Below, piece after piece: positions 44,704 through 57,450 of a stretch of 64,000 nt of DNA. A program made the translations under genes and the position numbers. The notes under the pieces were generated by a model. It saw only the letters and a program-made list of their open reading frames with translations, did not search any database and was not told where the DNA came from. How positions within the stretch are numbered: position 1 is the first letter of the stretch; each line of letters starts with the position of its first letter. Source of the DNA: Musa acuminata AAA Group (Eukaryota > Streptophyta > Magnoliopsida > Zingiberales > Musaceae); NCBI RefSeq assembly GCF_036884655.1, contig NC_088355.1:21392001-21456000 (forward strand), given 5' to 3'.

Positions 44704-47495
44704 TGCTTTCATGATGTATTTTTCTCTTTTAGTTTAGAATTAATTTTCTTAAAAATTACATGTTAAAAAAAAAAAAAAATTATTATGATCATACTAAGTA
44801 ATTTCGAAAATGATAATATTGCATATTTTATGATAAACAAATAAAATGATCTTGATTGAAAATATAAAATCATGGTTAAGAAGTAATAATGTGTATTACG
44901 TTGATTTCCATTGTTATTTCTCGATTTTGATTAAAGATCATGTTTGATTTGAAGAAATGCATAATGATGAAATTAAATATTTTGATTAACAATTTTATGC
45001 ATGAGATTTTAAGCCGATGATAACCATGTGTTATTCTCATGAGTATATTTGAAAACCTATGGCAAAAATATGCTCGAATGCATGAACGTGTTAAGATTAT
45101 TTTTCGGACATTCTTGATTCGATGTTCAAAACACTTAATTGCCATGATGAATTTACACTATAACATGTTGGAAATTATATTTTTTGGATACATAAATTTT
45201 TATGATCATGAGCATGTTTTATCTTCATAATTGAACTTGAAAATCTATAGCAAAATCTTATCCGAATGCATGAAAGTACTAATTTCATTTTTGGATTCAC
45301 TTAACAATTGGTATCCTAACAATCGGATTTTCTCATACACTTATGAAAAATATTTTTCTAAAATGGATTTGATGAAATGATTCCTGCTTATAAATTCCAT
45401 CTCGAAATATGAATGATAGTGTTTTTGCTAAAGAAAATAATTATTAAAATCATGATCTTGATAATTATAACATGAAGCTCTTTATAAATCAAGATCGTTC
45501 ATTATGCTCCCTACATTTATCAAAAAGGAGTTCTTCAAATGAAATGCAACTTGTCTTGTGATTTCTTATAATTGAATGAAGTGTCATATTGATATCTTGA
45601 AACTTGGAATATTTTAAAATGTGATCTTGATATGAATGTTTCAAGTTGCTCTTTGTACTATATCTTTTCAAATGAATCATGAGCCTTGATATCATATATT
45701 TCATAATACAGAAATAACAAGATTTCTTCGCCTTGTATGTCTTGTGTGATGATTGTACATCAATTTGTTTTATTAAGAATTATATGAATCTTGATCGTGA
45801 ACTTGTTAAGAAGAATTGTAATGAACCATGAATCATATCTTTGGTATTCACGAATTGATCCTCATTGATATCTTTCATTGATATGATAAATTATCATCTC
45901 ATGATATGCCGCATAATTATATCATGCCTTGCGATTGTATCATGTGATCGTTGCTGAATTTTCACATTGATATTCTTCATGACATGATTTCTTTGCATTA
46001 TTGTCATGTATGCTTCATGTGATAATATGAATACATGAAACACTTATGATATGATTTTTATGCAATTCCTTGTATTCATGAAATGTTTATCTCATCACCT
46101 AATAATTCTTCTTGATATTCCTTATGTGAAGAGAAGAATACATGAAATATTCATTAATTTGTTTTGATATATACAAATAAGAAGTTTCAATCATGTATGG
46201 TAGGATATAATTTGACAAAATTGATACCATCATGATACATTTATGATGTGCAATTATGCATGCAATACTTGTGCTTTCTAATTATGATGTGATGTATTGC
46301 ATATGATGTAAATCATGATTTAAAATGCTATGAGTGCCAAGTTACACATTTTGAGAAGAAATTGTTATATTGAAACATTAATGTAATTATGAATGGTGAT
46401 ATGATATCATGCATGTAATACTTCAATTTATGATAATGATGCATGCAATGATAAAATATTCATGATGAAAAATTGTCTTGACATTCATAACTTGATTATT
46501 CATCATTTGTCATGATTTTGAAATCGTTGTAAAAGGAAAAGAGAACTACAAAACTGTATTCTCTCTTTCTTTTTTACAATGACAAAGGGGGAGATAGCTA
46601 GCTTGTACAAGTCAAGAAGATGCAAAAACTTGATTGCTAGCTTGCCTATTTTAAGTAGCAAAGATTGCTAACTTGTTTATTTCAAGAAGAAAAATTGTCT
46701 TCTTGAACATCACTATCTTGAATATCTCAAGAAGCAAAACTTGCAATTTGCACATTGCAATAGGAAGCAAGAATCATGAGCTTACACAAGAAAGCTATCT
46801 TGCATTTGCTTTCGAAATTTTTGCTAGCTTATATGTTGTGAAACTTGTATATCGTAAAAATTGCTAGCTTGTTGGTCTAAAGAGAAGCAAAAAGTTGCTA
46901 TCTCAAAAGAAGCAAATGTGCTATCTTGCCTATCTCAAGAGGCAAAAATGCTAACTTGCGCATCTAGCAAAGTGAGCAAAATTTTCAAGAAGCAAGAGTT
47001 GCCTTCTTGAACATCTCTAAATTGCTAGCTTGCATGATGTAGAACTTGCTATCTTGAATATTACCAAAAGTGCTATCTTATATGCTATAAAACTTGCATA
47101 TCTAAAACTTGATAGCATGAATGTTCTAAGCATGATGTAACACTTGCTAAATCTTCTAGCTACAAGATTGCATGATGATAAAACTTGATATTATGATTTT
47201 CATGCAATGAGTTGAACCAATATCACACACAAACGATTAATTGTGATACTTCTCCTTTTTGTTGATAACAAAGGGGGAGAAGTATTTTGATGACATAACA
47301 TGTGATGCAAAAGTTTATGCATATGTTCATGTTGACGTGTTGCAAGTATTCATGATGAATATTGCAATGACTTGAATTCAGTTTGAATTCAAGGTTCTAT
47401 CAATATGGCATATTGATAGGGGGAGTTTGTTTAAACTCCGGGAGTTAAGTTTAACTCCGTCATCAAGTGGTTGTCATCATCAAAAAGGGGGAGAT
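44704..47495 (+). mobile_element. Non-coding interior of the gag-only element
   Basis: 2.8 kb without pol. 44704-46190 is AT-rich and unrelated to known coding sequence. 46190-47495 is nearly identical to 19840-21164, including the TTGCTAGCTTG motif field (about 46580-47200). Polypurine motifs lie near 46583 and 47266, and the final tract AAAAAGGGGGAGAT is at 47483-47495. Confidence 0.8.
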
Positions 47496-48429
47496 TGTTG
47501 AATCTCGTATTTTGATGATAAACTACTTGATATATGTTTATGATTTAATCTGCGTTTTGAGTGACGCAGGATGCTTCGATCAGGATGAGACAATTAAAGC
47601 AGGAAAATCATGTTGTGCCGAAGGAACATGTCAGAAGATTGGACGTCGGGCCGGTGGATCGGTCGACGTATCGACAGAAGGCTTCAGGTCGTGGACTCGG
47701 GCATCGGGCCAAGAAGAGCGGGTATTGTGCCAAGGATATCGGAGTTGCGGGGTCAACTGGCCGATTGGGCAATAGGCTGCAGGAGAGGACGATGCGCCGA
47801 AGAATCGAACGAAGCATCGAGGGACCAATGACATGTCGGACAACTTGGTTAATTGCTTAGGATTAATTGTCTCGATCGAAGTTTTGTTTTGTTATGCAGG
47901 ATTAACTATGATAACAATGAAGACATAAAGCGAAACAAAGTGTCGGAGTCAAGCACGAAGGATTTGTTGCGAGTTCGAGAGTTCGACGGAAGTCCGAAGG
48001 TTCGTCGGGAATGCTACCGGAACTAGCCGAGAATGAGTTGGGAGCTTGCCGAAGGGTTTTTCGGAAGCTCGCCGGAAGGTTCGTTGGAAGTTCGCGGAGC
48101 TCGCCGAGAAAGATCGGAGCTTGCCGACGAAGCTCGTTGAAACTCGCTAAGATCAAATCGTGAAGTCTAGGAGCTTGCCGGGAGTCCGCAGAATGGTTTC
48201 CGAGAGTTCATCGGAAGACCGCCGGAAGTTTGCCGGAAGCTCGCCAGAAGAAGTCTTGACTTGCGGACTTTGTAATAGCTTAGAAAATGTCTTTAAATTC
48301 ATAGTTAGCACGTTAATTAGGGTTAGGATTAGGTGTTAATCCTATAACCCAAGTAGGGGCCAATTAGGCCCAAGTTCGGACTGGTTTGGACCAAGTTTGG
48401 AGCCAAACCAAGTGAGCTGGAATAGTGAA

Positions 48430-48905
48430 AGAGGTGCAACCGCCCCAGCCAAAAGGTGCAACCGCCCAGGCTATGTCTCCCAGCGAGACTAGGCGGTGCA
48501 ACCGCCCCAGCCAAGAGGTGCAACCGCCCAGGGCTCAGTCTCCAAGCGAGACTGGGCGGTGCAACCTCCTCTGTCAAGAGGTAGCACCGCCAGAGCTCAA
48601 GTTTCGAGCTCTGCCAAGAGGTGCAACCACCGAGCTCGGTCTTCGAGCTCTGGCAGAGAGGTGCAACCTCTCTGGACAGGAGATGCACCGCCTGAGCTCG
48701 GTCTTCGAGCTCTGGCAGAGAGGTGCAACCACCTCTGGCAGAGAGGTGCAACCTCTCTGGTCAAGAGATGCACCGCCTGAGCTCGGTCTTCGAGCTCTGG
48801 CAGAGAGGTGCAACCACCCCTGATAGAGAGGTGCATCCGCCTGAGCTCAGTCTTCGAGCTCTGCCAGGCGGTGCAACCTCTCCAGTCAAGAGGTGCAACC
48901 GCCTG
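48430..48905 (+). repeat. U3 palindrome array
   Basis: GAGGTGCAACCGCC and AGAGAGGTGCAACC units alternate with GAGCTCGGTCTTCGAGCTC inverted repeats. Unit order and number differ from 22020-22620 although the flanks are almost the same. Confidence 0.85.
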
Positions 48906-48963
48906 ATCCCGGAATTCCGGGATTTGATCGTTTTGAGCTCCAAATTTGAACTGGGTTGGGGCC

Positions 48964-48971
48964 TATAAATA
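48964..48971 (+). promoter_or_regulatory. TATA box of Sirevirus-like LTR
   Basis: TATAAATA in GGGGCCTATAAATACCCC, 60 bp after the array. Confidence 0.7.
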
Positions 48972-49518
48972 CCCCACCCGTTCAGCACAGAAAGGATACA
49001 GATCCACTCCGAATTCCTGATCTTTTCTGTGATTCTAAGAGCTCAAAATTGTGTAAAGTCCAAAAGTTCTCCTCTTTCTATTCTTCAAAGTCTTGAGTTG
49101 TAAAGAGAGGAGAGAAAGGATCTGTAAAAGTTGTCTTCTGAGCCTGTCAAAAGGAGAGAAACTGTAAAAGGGCAGTTGGCCTTCGCCTATTGAAGGAAGG
49201 CCTCTAGTTGACGTCGGCAACCTCATCGGTGGAGGAAGCCAAAAGTGGAGTAGGTCAAGACTGACCGAACCACTCTAAATCTCTGGTTTGCGTTTATCTT
49301 TGAGCACTTTATCATTACTGCAAACCTCCTACATAGCTACTGCCCTCTGCACTTCTACGAACGATTCTCTAAGTTCAGATCTTTCCGAATCTGCATTGAG
49401 ACGTAAATCGGTGTTTTCGTACGATCTTTACATCGCAGTTTACGCTTACGCTTTGATTTCATTCATAATTGCGAACTACTTTCTGCACATTCACAAAAAT
49501 ATTTTCAAAGTTTAGTTT

Positions 49519-49850
49519 CTGCGTTTAGACGTAAAACTGCGTTTAGACGCAAAACTACGTTTAGACGTAAAACCACGTTTAGACGCAAAACTGCGTTCAG
49601 ACGCAAAACTGCGTTCAGACGCAAAACTGCGTTCAGACGCAAAACTGCGTTCAGACGTAAAACTGCGTTCAGACGCAAAACTGCGTTCAGACGCAAAACT
49701 GCGTTCAGACGTAAAACTGTGTTCAGACGTAAAACTGCGTTTAGACGTAAAACTGAGTTTAGACGTAAAACTGCGTTTAGACGCAAACTGCGTTTAGACG
49801 TAAACTGCTCTTAGACGCAATCTGCGCTTAGACGCAAACTGCGCTTAAAT
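49519..49850 (+). repeat. 18-bp tandem array in the 3' LTR
   Basis: About 18 units of the TTCAGACGCAAAACTGCG type. Compared with the 5' LTR copy (43158-43520) unit variants are reordered and the GCGTT micro-duplication is absent. Confidence 0.92.
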
Positions 49851-50003
49851 ACAAACTGTGAATCGGCTTTTGCATCATAATAGATTTTATTGAACGAACG
49901 CACCTTTCGGTTTTAAATTGTTTTAAGATTTCCGCTGCACTAATTCACCCCCCCCTCTTAGTGCTCTCGATCCTAACACAATTAAACTGTCATTCATTCA
50001 GAT

Positions 50004-50391
<388 letters not shown>

Positions 50392-50688
50392 TATTCAGAT
50401 ACTTAAGAAGTATTATCATCAAAAACAATTTTATCATAGATCTATGAGGCAGACTGAATTGGATAATAGATCAAGAGCTAAAGGACCACTCCGGAAGAAG
50501 ATTGGAGATCTTGAGGTCTGCTCATTCCATCATATGCTTTTTTGTCATCCCATACATATTTAGGTAGCTAATAAACTCTATAACAGGATATTGACCAATA
50601 AATATCAGTTTTGAGAACTCTTTTTCATTTATTTAGGATAATTTCAGCCCATGAGAAAAGAAACAAGAAGCATACAACCTAAATTTAC

Positions 50689-50809
50689 CTGCATTGTTTG
50701 TAAAGTGGAAATCTGACCATTAATCCACAACATAGTAGTTGTGACATCACCTATAGGCGTCCATGCACCACCAGCATTGGCTGCTATTACAACAACAGCA
50801 CCTAAAAAT
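50689..50809 (-). CDS. NHD1: NHD1 internal exon
   Basis: 121 bp between a GTGACAG acceptor and a GTAAAT donor. Completes a Lys codon, then FLGAVVVIAANAGGAWTPIG and DVTTTMLWINGQISTLQTMQ. Ends in phase 0. This is the last exon before the missing segment. Confidence 0.9.
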
Positions 50810-52229
50810 CTGTCACATCATGTGCTAACCATAAAATATCAATGTTGAGAAGTTGGCCTAAAAATGTTGGAGCAAAATTCAGCAGATAAATATTGCTGAC
50901 AATGACTAGCACCGTGATCATAATCAAATTAAAGTACAAAAATGCTACAATGAATTGAAATAATAACGGAAACAACAAAAAGGAAACTACTTTTAACATA
51001 GGAACAACTTAATATATCATGCCCATTACTTATTACAAATGACTTAACATAAGAAACTTAATTACAAATGGTAAGTTTAAATATGAAAGTTAAGAGCAAT
51101 GACTAATAATCATTATGCTATTCTGAATTAAGACCTGACAAACCACACATTAAAAATCACAAAATTTTGAATAGGATATCATAATAAAATAACAAATATA
51201 GATATCCATAATATTTTTAATATTTTATTACATACATTGGGGTAGTTGCAGGTTGTAACTGGATATCAATTTCCAACATGGCCAGCTCATGCACAGGGGA
51301 CAAAAAGAGAGCATGGCTATGACAAAGGTGCAAGCAATGACCATTGTACAGCCTGAAATGTATGAAACAGGCGGTACATAGCAGTTGGGGTGTGGCCCAA
51401 TACATGACCACCCCCGTTTCGAGCAGTCTGGTCAAACTCATATAAAAAAAATAAAAGAAATCCTAAAATAGTGATTAGGGCTTGCGACATCGTCCCCGGT
51501 TAGGGCTTGCAACCCCGTTTCCCCCTGTTTCCCGTGACCAGCTGCCGCTTGACGTCACTGCCATTTGTCTCTCCGGTACATTCCCTCCACTTCTCCTCTT
51601 CTTCCTTCTTCTTCCTCCTCCACCACTTCCTTCTTCTTCCTTCTTCCGCTTCCTCTTCTTCCTTCTTCTTCCTCTTCCTCTTCCTCTTCCTCCGTCAAAG
51701 TTAGATCATACACTTTGATTAGGAAAATAACATCATCTTAAGAACCTCCCTTACGGTAACTATTCCTGCAACAAATCAACATAAGACTTCTGCATGACTT
51801 CTTGTTGATCTGTGCTTCATCACTTGGTTCTTCCAGGTTATAAAATTTATAGATAGGCTAAGTGTTTACTTGTCCTTCAATCCCTATAAAGCAATTGTCT
51901 GTTTTCTTAATACATATGCAAGAAATACCAGAACAAAATAATCATTGAATCTATGTAAGATGTCTGATATGATTTGACTCTTCAGTGAGAATTTAGTGCC
52001 CGTACAAATCACAAAAATAAGATTAATGTAAAAAGTAGAAGGTACATAGATTATGTGGAAGAAAATGAAACAGCCAAACTGCAAATATATAATACTAGGT
52101 TTAGTGTGTCCATAGAGCTTGGCCATCTACATAAACAAGAATATTGTAGGATAATATTATTGAACTAGAGGTCATACAACTCGGTCAACTTTGGAGATAC
52201 TAAATTAGAGAAAACTAATTGAATCATAC
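50810..52229 (-). other. NHD1 intron
   Basis: Holds a CT/TTC-rich low-complexity block (about 51590-51700) downstream of a TTAGGGCTTGCGAC-type segment, a diverged relative of the duplicated block at 53155-53850. Otherwise AT-rich with no gene. Confidence 0.5.
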
Positions 52230-52336
52230 TTCCTGTATTCTGATGGCGGAACTAGCTTCCTTAATAAGGAAACCATAACAATTGTTGATGTCAGATTATC
52301 AAGAACTGAACTCAGGAAGAAAGTCACAAGACCAAC
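52230..52336 (-). CDS. NHD1: NHD1 internal exon
   Basis: 107 bp between an ATTACAG acceptor and a GTATGA donor. VGLVTFFLSSVLDNLTSTIV then MVSLLRKLVPPSEYR plus two bases of Lys. LDNLT is the first NhaD signature. Confidence 0.9.
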
Positions 52337-52555
52337 CTGTAATTACAACCATAATATTATCAGTATCCAGATAAATTGAATGTGTCAAAAATATATTGCA
52401 TTAATTATGTCTAATATACAAATTAATGACAAATAGTTTGATTATTCTATAGGTATCCAACATTTCCTACACAAATAACAAAAGAAAAAAATAATTTGAT
52501 ATATTTTTGCTAGTAAAATTTCTGTGACACAGAACAAAACAATTTGACCAACGCA

Positions 52556-52895
52556 TGTTGAGATTTGATTCATAATTATCGAGGTAGTTATCATGATCTA
52601 GTAGTTATAGGGTGGTTTCAATAACTACCTCAATCATAATCTAGTAGTTATAGGGTAGTTTCAAATTTCAATAACTACCTCAATAATGGGTAATATGGGG
52701 AGTGACTAGGTCCTATAAATAGGACCATAGTTCATGAAGCAAGGGATATAGAGAGTGTGTGTACTTGAGAATATCTTGTAAGTGTTCTTGTCAATCCTCT
52801 TGTTTTTAAATACAATACCGCTTTTCTTGAATCGAAAGGATTCTTTTACTTGCATCGTAGTATTCTGTTTTTTCCTTGCTCCTCCATCCCCAACA
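52556..52895 (+). mobile_element. Short solo LTR (TRIM-sized) in an NHD1 intron
   Basis: TGTTGAGATTTG to CATCCCCAACA, 340 bp. TATA box TATAAATA at 52714-52721. Flanks ACGCA (52551-52555) and ACACA (52896-52900) agree at 4 of 5. An internal GATCTAGTAGTTATAGGGT direct repeat occurs twice. No similarity to the other LTR families here. Confidence 0.6.
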
Positions 52896-52900
52896 ACACA

Positions 52901-53160
52901 GTCAAGACCATAAAAAACCTTTCTAACTATTCAAACCAAGGACCATTGGTATGTTTCAGTTTGAGCGTGGACTAGTACGTGGATAGATCCCATTTCAAGC
53001 AATCCAGTTCAAATTACACACACACACACATATATATACATCGAACACAATCAAGACCATGAAACACCTTTCCAACTATTCAAACTTAGGACCGTTGGAT
53101 GTGTCAGTCCACATGTGGACCGATAAGTGGATGGCTCCCATTTCAAGCAGTCTAGTCCAA
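52901..53160 (+). repeat. Two diverged direct repeats of about 130 bp
   Basis: Units start GTCAAGACCATAAAAAACC and AATCAAGACCATGAAACACC and both run through a CCATTTCAAGCA segment to a CACACA/CATACATA microsatellite. Confidence 0.65.
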
Positions 53161-53850
53161 ATCATACATACATACGTACATGCATACATACATCAAACAC
53201 ACATGCCACCCCCAATTAAGGCTTGCGACCCATTCCCCCATTTCTCACAACATTGCCGCTACTGCTTCCATTGGACATTGCCTGCCAATTCGCTGTTATT
53301 TATCTCTTTGATACACGCTTTCCTCTTCTTCCTTCTCCTCCTCCATCGCTATGGCTTCTTCCTTTTTCTTCCTCCTCCACCGTTGTGTCTTCTTCCTCCT
53401 CCTTCACTCTCATCCTCTGCTGCCTCCCTTTCTTCCTTTCTCTTCCTCCTCCTTCCTTCTCTGGTTCCTCCCCCGCCCCCTTCTCTGGTTCCTCCTCCTT
53501 CCTTCTCTCATGTCTTTTTCTTCCAAATCATACATACATACGTACATGCATACATACATCAAACACACATGCCACCCCCAATTAAGGCTTGCGACCCATT
53601 CCCCCATTTCTCACAACATTGCCGCTACTGCTTCCATTGGACATTGCCTGCCAATTCGCTGTTATTTATCTCTTTGATACACGCTTTCCTCTTCTTCCTT
53701 CTCCTCCTCCATCGCTATGGCTTCTTCCTTTTTCTTCCTCCTCCACCGTTGTGTCTTCTTCCTCCTCCTTCACTCTCATCCTCTGCTGCCTCCCTTTCTT
53801 CCTTTCTCTTCCTCCTCCTTCCTTCTCTGGTTCCTCCCCCGCCCCTTTCT
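53155..53850 (+). repeat. 366-bp tandem duplication, near-identical copies
   Basis: The block from TCCAAATCATACATACATAC through the TTCTTCCTCCTCC-rich part repeats with an offset of 366 bp (53155-53520, then 53521-53850). Copies appear nearly identical apart from a missing 30-bp CT-rich unit near the end of the second. A 324-codon reading frame spans both, but it is pyrimidine-rich and lies in an NHD1 intron antisense to the gene, so I do not call it a gene. Confidence 0.88.
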
Positions 53851-54819
53851 CTCATGTCTTTTTCTTCCTCTTTGAAACACAGTACACCGGTATTGACTAG
53901 TATGTACTGGTCTTATCATATGACTAAAATGGGTTCCGTACCCAAAACTACAATCCTTGATTCAAACAATAAATTGAATACTTCCAAACACATTTTGGCC
54001 AAGTGCATAGTTGTCTTACTAAAGATGCCTTGAAAATTAATACACATTTACCCTCAGATATTGCTTGTATTTGTTGCAACAGTGAAGTATCACTTTAATG
54101 CTTTTTTTCTCAATCAAAGAAGACTAGAGTGGAAGATTAAATAGTTAACTATATCATTATTTCTTCTCAGGAAATACTTCTACTAGGATGATAAGGATGG
54201 CAACAAGTATTGCAAGCTCAATCGCTTTTGTCAAATTCAACATAGTTGATGCAACACCAGATCTGATTTTGTTACTATTTACAGTTACAATATGCACCAA
54301 ATGACATGAAGTTCATCTGGAATATATCCAAACTTCATATATTGCAACAATGACTGCTCTGGATACAAATTTAACCATCAACTTTGCATCTATTAGGTCA
54401 CTCTGAGAATGAAATCTACACAATTGGATTCCATGACCAATGTAAACTTCTTACGATCAATTTTCACCAATATAAACTCGTGTGCCCATAATTAGTATGT
54501 GCATACAACTTCGGTTGTCATCATCCACTATGCAGGTTCCCTACAAGTCTCTGGTCGTAAAGATTTGATGACATTTTTTCTTTGATCAAATTATACCAAA
54601 AACTTGGACTTAGCCAAAAAACAAATGGACCTAGGAGTAACCCATGACCATTTTCAGCATGGTAGACATCATATTTACTACAAACAGCGGGTGACTCCAG
54701 TTGCATATATCCTGATAGAAAACTACAAAGGGAATGTAACAGCAAACATGTTTAATGGCTATTCCAGATTGTAAGATAATAATATAATATGTGGCAATGA
54801 CCAAAAAAATAACACTCAC

Positions 54820-54996
54820 CACCCAAAGGAGAATGCGAGGTTTCCGAGTAGTAATATTGTCAGTAACTAGTTTAAAGCCTTGATGTGCATCAATAATCTC
54901 CACTATTGTCATTGCACCAAGTAGGAAGAACACAATTTCACTGACTTCAGCAGATGCATGGGTTAATTCTGAAACAGCTATTTCCGTAGATGGAGC
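54820..54996 (-). CDS. NHD1: NHD1 internal exon (first in window)
   Basis: 177 bp, 59 codons, phase 0 at both ends, between a TCATAG acceptor and a GTGAGT donor. APSTEIAVSELTHASAEVSE, IVFFLLGAMTIVEIIDAHQG, then FKLVTDNITTRKPRILLWV. Exons encoding the transit peptide and first membrane spans must lie beyond the transposon block at 55666 and are not seen in the window. Confidence 0.92.
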
Positions 54997-55665
54997 CTAT
55001 GAAAGAGAAATGTAACATGTAACTTCCAAGTGCAAATTAATCATGCCAACATATATATACTAATGCTCAATGACTTTAATAGGAGTTGGTATGATATCTA
55101 CAAGCTCCTCAAGTAAGAAATCAAACCATTATGCACTATTCAACACTGAAACAAAAAATGAGAGACTTTCAAAGACTAATAACTTTGAGTACATGCACAA
55201 ATCATTCATAATAAAATCCAGAGGAGCATGCCATGGACAGTGCAGTACAATTGTAATTCCAAACTAAGCGAGGAAGATTTATATGCATATCTATTTTGTT
55301 TTACTCATGAATCATCGAGTATACTGCTCAATTTGGCCTTTTATACAACATTATCAACTGACCACCTGATTGTAGAAGGTCAATATATTTTGGAATTACA
55401 GTGATTGTCTAACACGTTCAACCATTGTACTATCTAAAATTGCCAAGAAAAAAAGAAGATGCAGAGTCATAATGTTCCTACAGAAGCAACTTATAATCGC
55501 ACCTACTAGGAAAAATGCCTGAGACGCCCTTGGTGTTTTCTAGGTGGAACATGATCAAATCAAGGATAGCTTGATCATAGCCATCCCAGCATTACTAGTG
55601 CAATATAGATGACCTATCTGCTCATGCTACATCTCATTCTACCTTTAGATTACCAAGGGCATCTT
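54997..55665 (-). other. NHD1 intron
   Basis: AT-rich, no feature recognised, ends where the gypsy LTR starts at 55666. Confidence 0.5.
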
Positions 55666-56059
55666 TGTTAGGACTCTAGCTAGGAGAGTCTAAATTAAGA
55701 GGGACATTCATATAAAACCTACCTAAGCCGACCCCTATTAAAGAAGTGAAGAGGCCGGCTAGGGTTAGGAGATTGTTTCTTAGAGAAGAATTAGGAGTTG
55801 TAAAGGAATAGAAGTCTTAGGTAGGAGTCCTATTAGGAGTTGGTTAGAAGTAAGAGTCTTGAGTAGGAGTCCTATTAGGAGTTAGGGTTTAGAAGCCCTA
55901 TAAATAGCCATATATTCCTTCTCTTTTCATAAGCAATAGATGAATCTTTACTGCAGCCTTTGAGCAGCAACTTGGAGGGAGGAACCCCTATAGAGTTCCA
56001 AGGAGACCGATCCCCTAAAGAGATCAACCCCAAGTTTAGAATCTGCAAGGGTTCTAACA
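55666..56059 (+). mobile_element. 5' LTR of the chromovirus-type element
   Basis: TGTTAGGACTCTAGCTAGG to GGGTTCTAACA. TATAAATAGCC near 55900. Confidence 0.9.
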
Positions 56060-56857
56060 TCTGGTATCAGAGCAGCGCTCTTGGCATCTCGCTGCCCTTC
56101 CACAACCATCCATCAACCCTCCACAGCCGCCCAAAGCAATTCCCACAATTGCTTAAAAGATCATCGCCAAATTCCGCCGTCATCTCCACCACCGCGGATC
56201 ATCCTTTGATCTCCCCGTGAATTGCAACATGTTTCGGTTTCCTATCTTACTGCTACTGCAATTTAGTTATCCTTATTCGAAAATATAAAAAAAAAAATTG
56301 TTCCAAAATTACCGCACAAACTTTTCGTCGTAAAGTTTTCATCTCTACGACGAAAGATACATTGCAAAATTCCAGCCGTATAGCACAGATTGTTTGATCT
56401 TGCAACTACGTTTTTTCTATCCAAATCTCTACGAAATTTTTATGACAGCTTTGACACTTCCTAACAGCAAATTTCCCTTTAGTTTGGTCAAAAAATTCTC
56501 AATATAAACTGTTGATCTTTTACGTCTAATCTGCTATACTTGAAAATCTGTACTATAAAATTTCAGTCGCATAGCACAGCTTGTTTGATCTAGATACTAC
56601 GTTTTTTCTATCCAAATTTCTACGAAATTTTTATGATAGCTTTAACACTTCCTAACAGTGCATTTTTCTTTAGTTTTGTCAAAAAATTCTTAATATAAAC
56701 TACTGATCTTTTATGTCCAATCTGCTATACTTGAAAATCTGTGATGTAGAAAATTTCAACCGCATATTGTTGCCTTAACTCATCTATTTGCAATCTTTTT
56801 TTAATGAAATTTCTTATACACTTCATAGATCATCTTGGCTTCCATCTAAGATTGATC

Positions 56858-57162
56858 AAAGGTCTGCCATACCGAATCGTACCGCCTGGTATGGGCGGTA
56901 CGTACCGGTCCGACAGGCCAACGGTACGCGGACCGCCTACAACCGGTCCGACTGTAGCAGCGCACTGTAGCACTGTAGCAGTGCACAGTTTACTGTTGCA
57001 GTGCACTATTATAGTAGTAGTACAGTGCACCAGTACACTATAGCAATGCACTATAGCAGTGCTACAGTGCTCGATGCACCTGGGTGTACCGCTCGGTACA
57101 CCGTACCGTACCGGTACCGAGCTCAGGTCGAAATACCGGTACGGTACGGTATTGCAAACCTT
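56858..57162 (-). mobile_element. Mutator-like MITE, copy 3
   Basis: 305 bp, ends AAAGGTCTGCCATACCG and TATTGCAAACCTT. Flanks AGATTGATC (56849-56857) and GGATTGATC (57163-57171), 8 of 9 match. The centre has repeated GTAGCAGTGCAC units. Confidence 0.82.
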
Positions 57163-57450
57163 GGATTGATCTATTGAGGAATTCATCTCTAAAAACGATT
57201 TTGTGTTGCTGCAAATTTTTATCGTAAAATGCTGAAATTTTTTTATGAGAATTATGCTATCGCAACTTGCACCAATTTTCTTACTGTTACTGTCGAAATT
57301 TTCTTGATTAAATTGGACATCCTTGCTATCATATAAACTGAGATATTGCTGTCAATTCCCTCCTCAAATCTCTCGAGTTTTTGGTGGAAATTTCGTCGAG
57401 AAACTACTGTTTCTTTGACGACAATTCTGCTCTTACAAGACAGCACATAT

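Larger units (their letters stand above)
47496..49978 (+). mobile_element. 3' LTR of the gag-only Sirevirus relative
   Basis: TGTTGAATCTCG to GATCCTAACA, 2483 bp, nearly identical to 21165-23810 in U3 up to about 48420. Palindrome array 48430-48905, TATA box 48964-48971, 18-bp array about 49519-49850. Confidence 0.9.

Noticed and set aside
53059..54033. 324-codon open frame
   Set aside because: Pyrimidine-rich, built from a 366-bp tandem duplication and located antisense in an NHD1 intron; no protein-like conservation seen.
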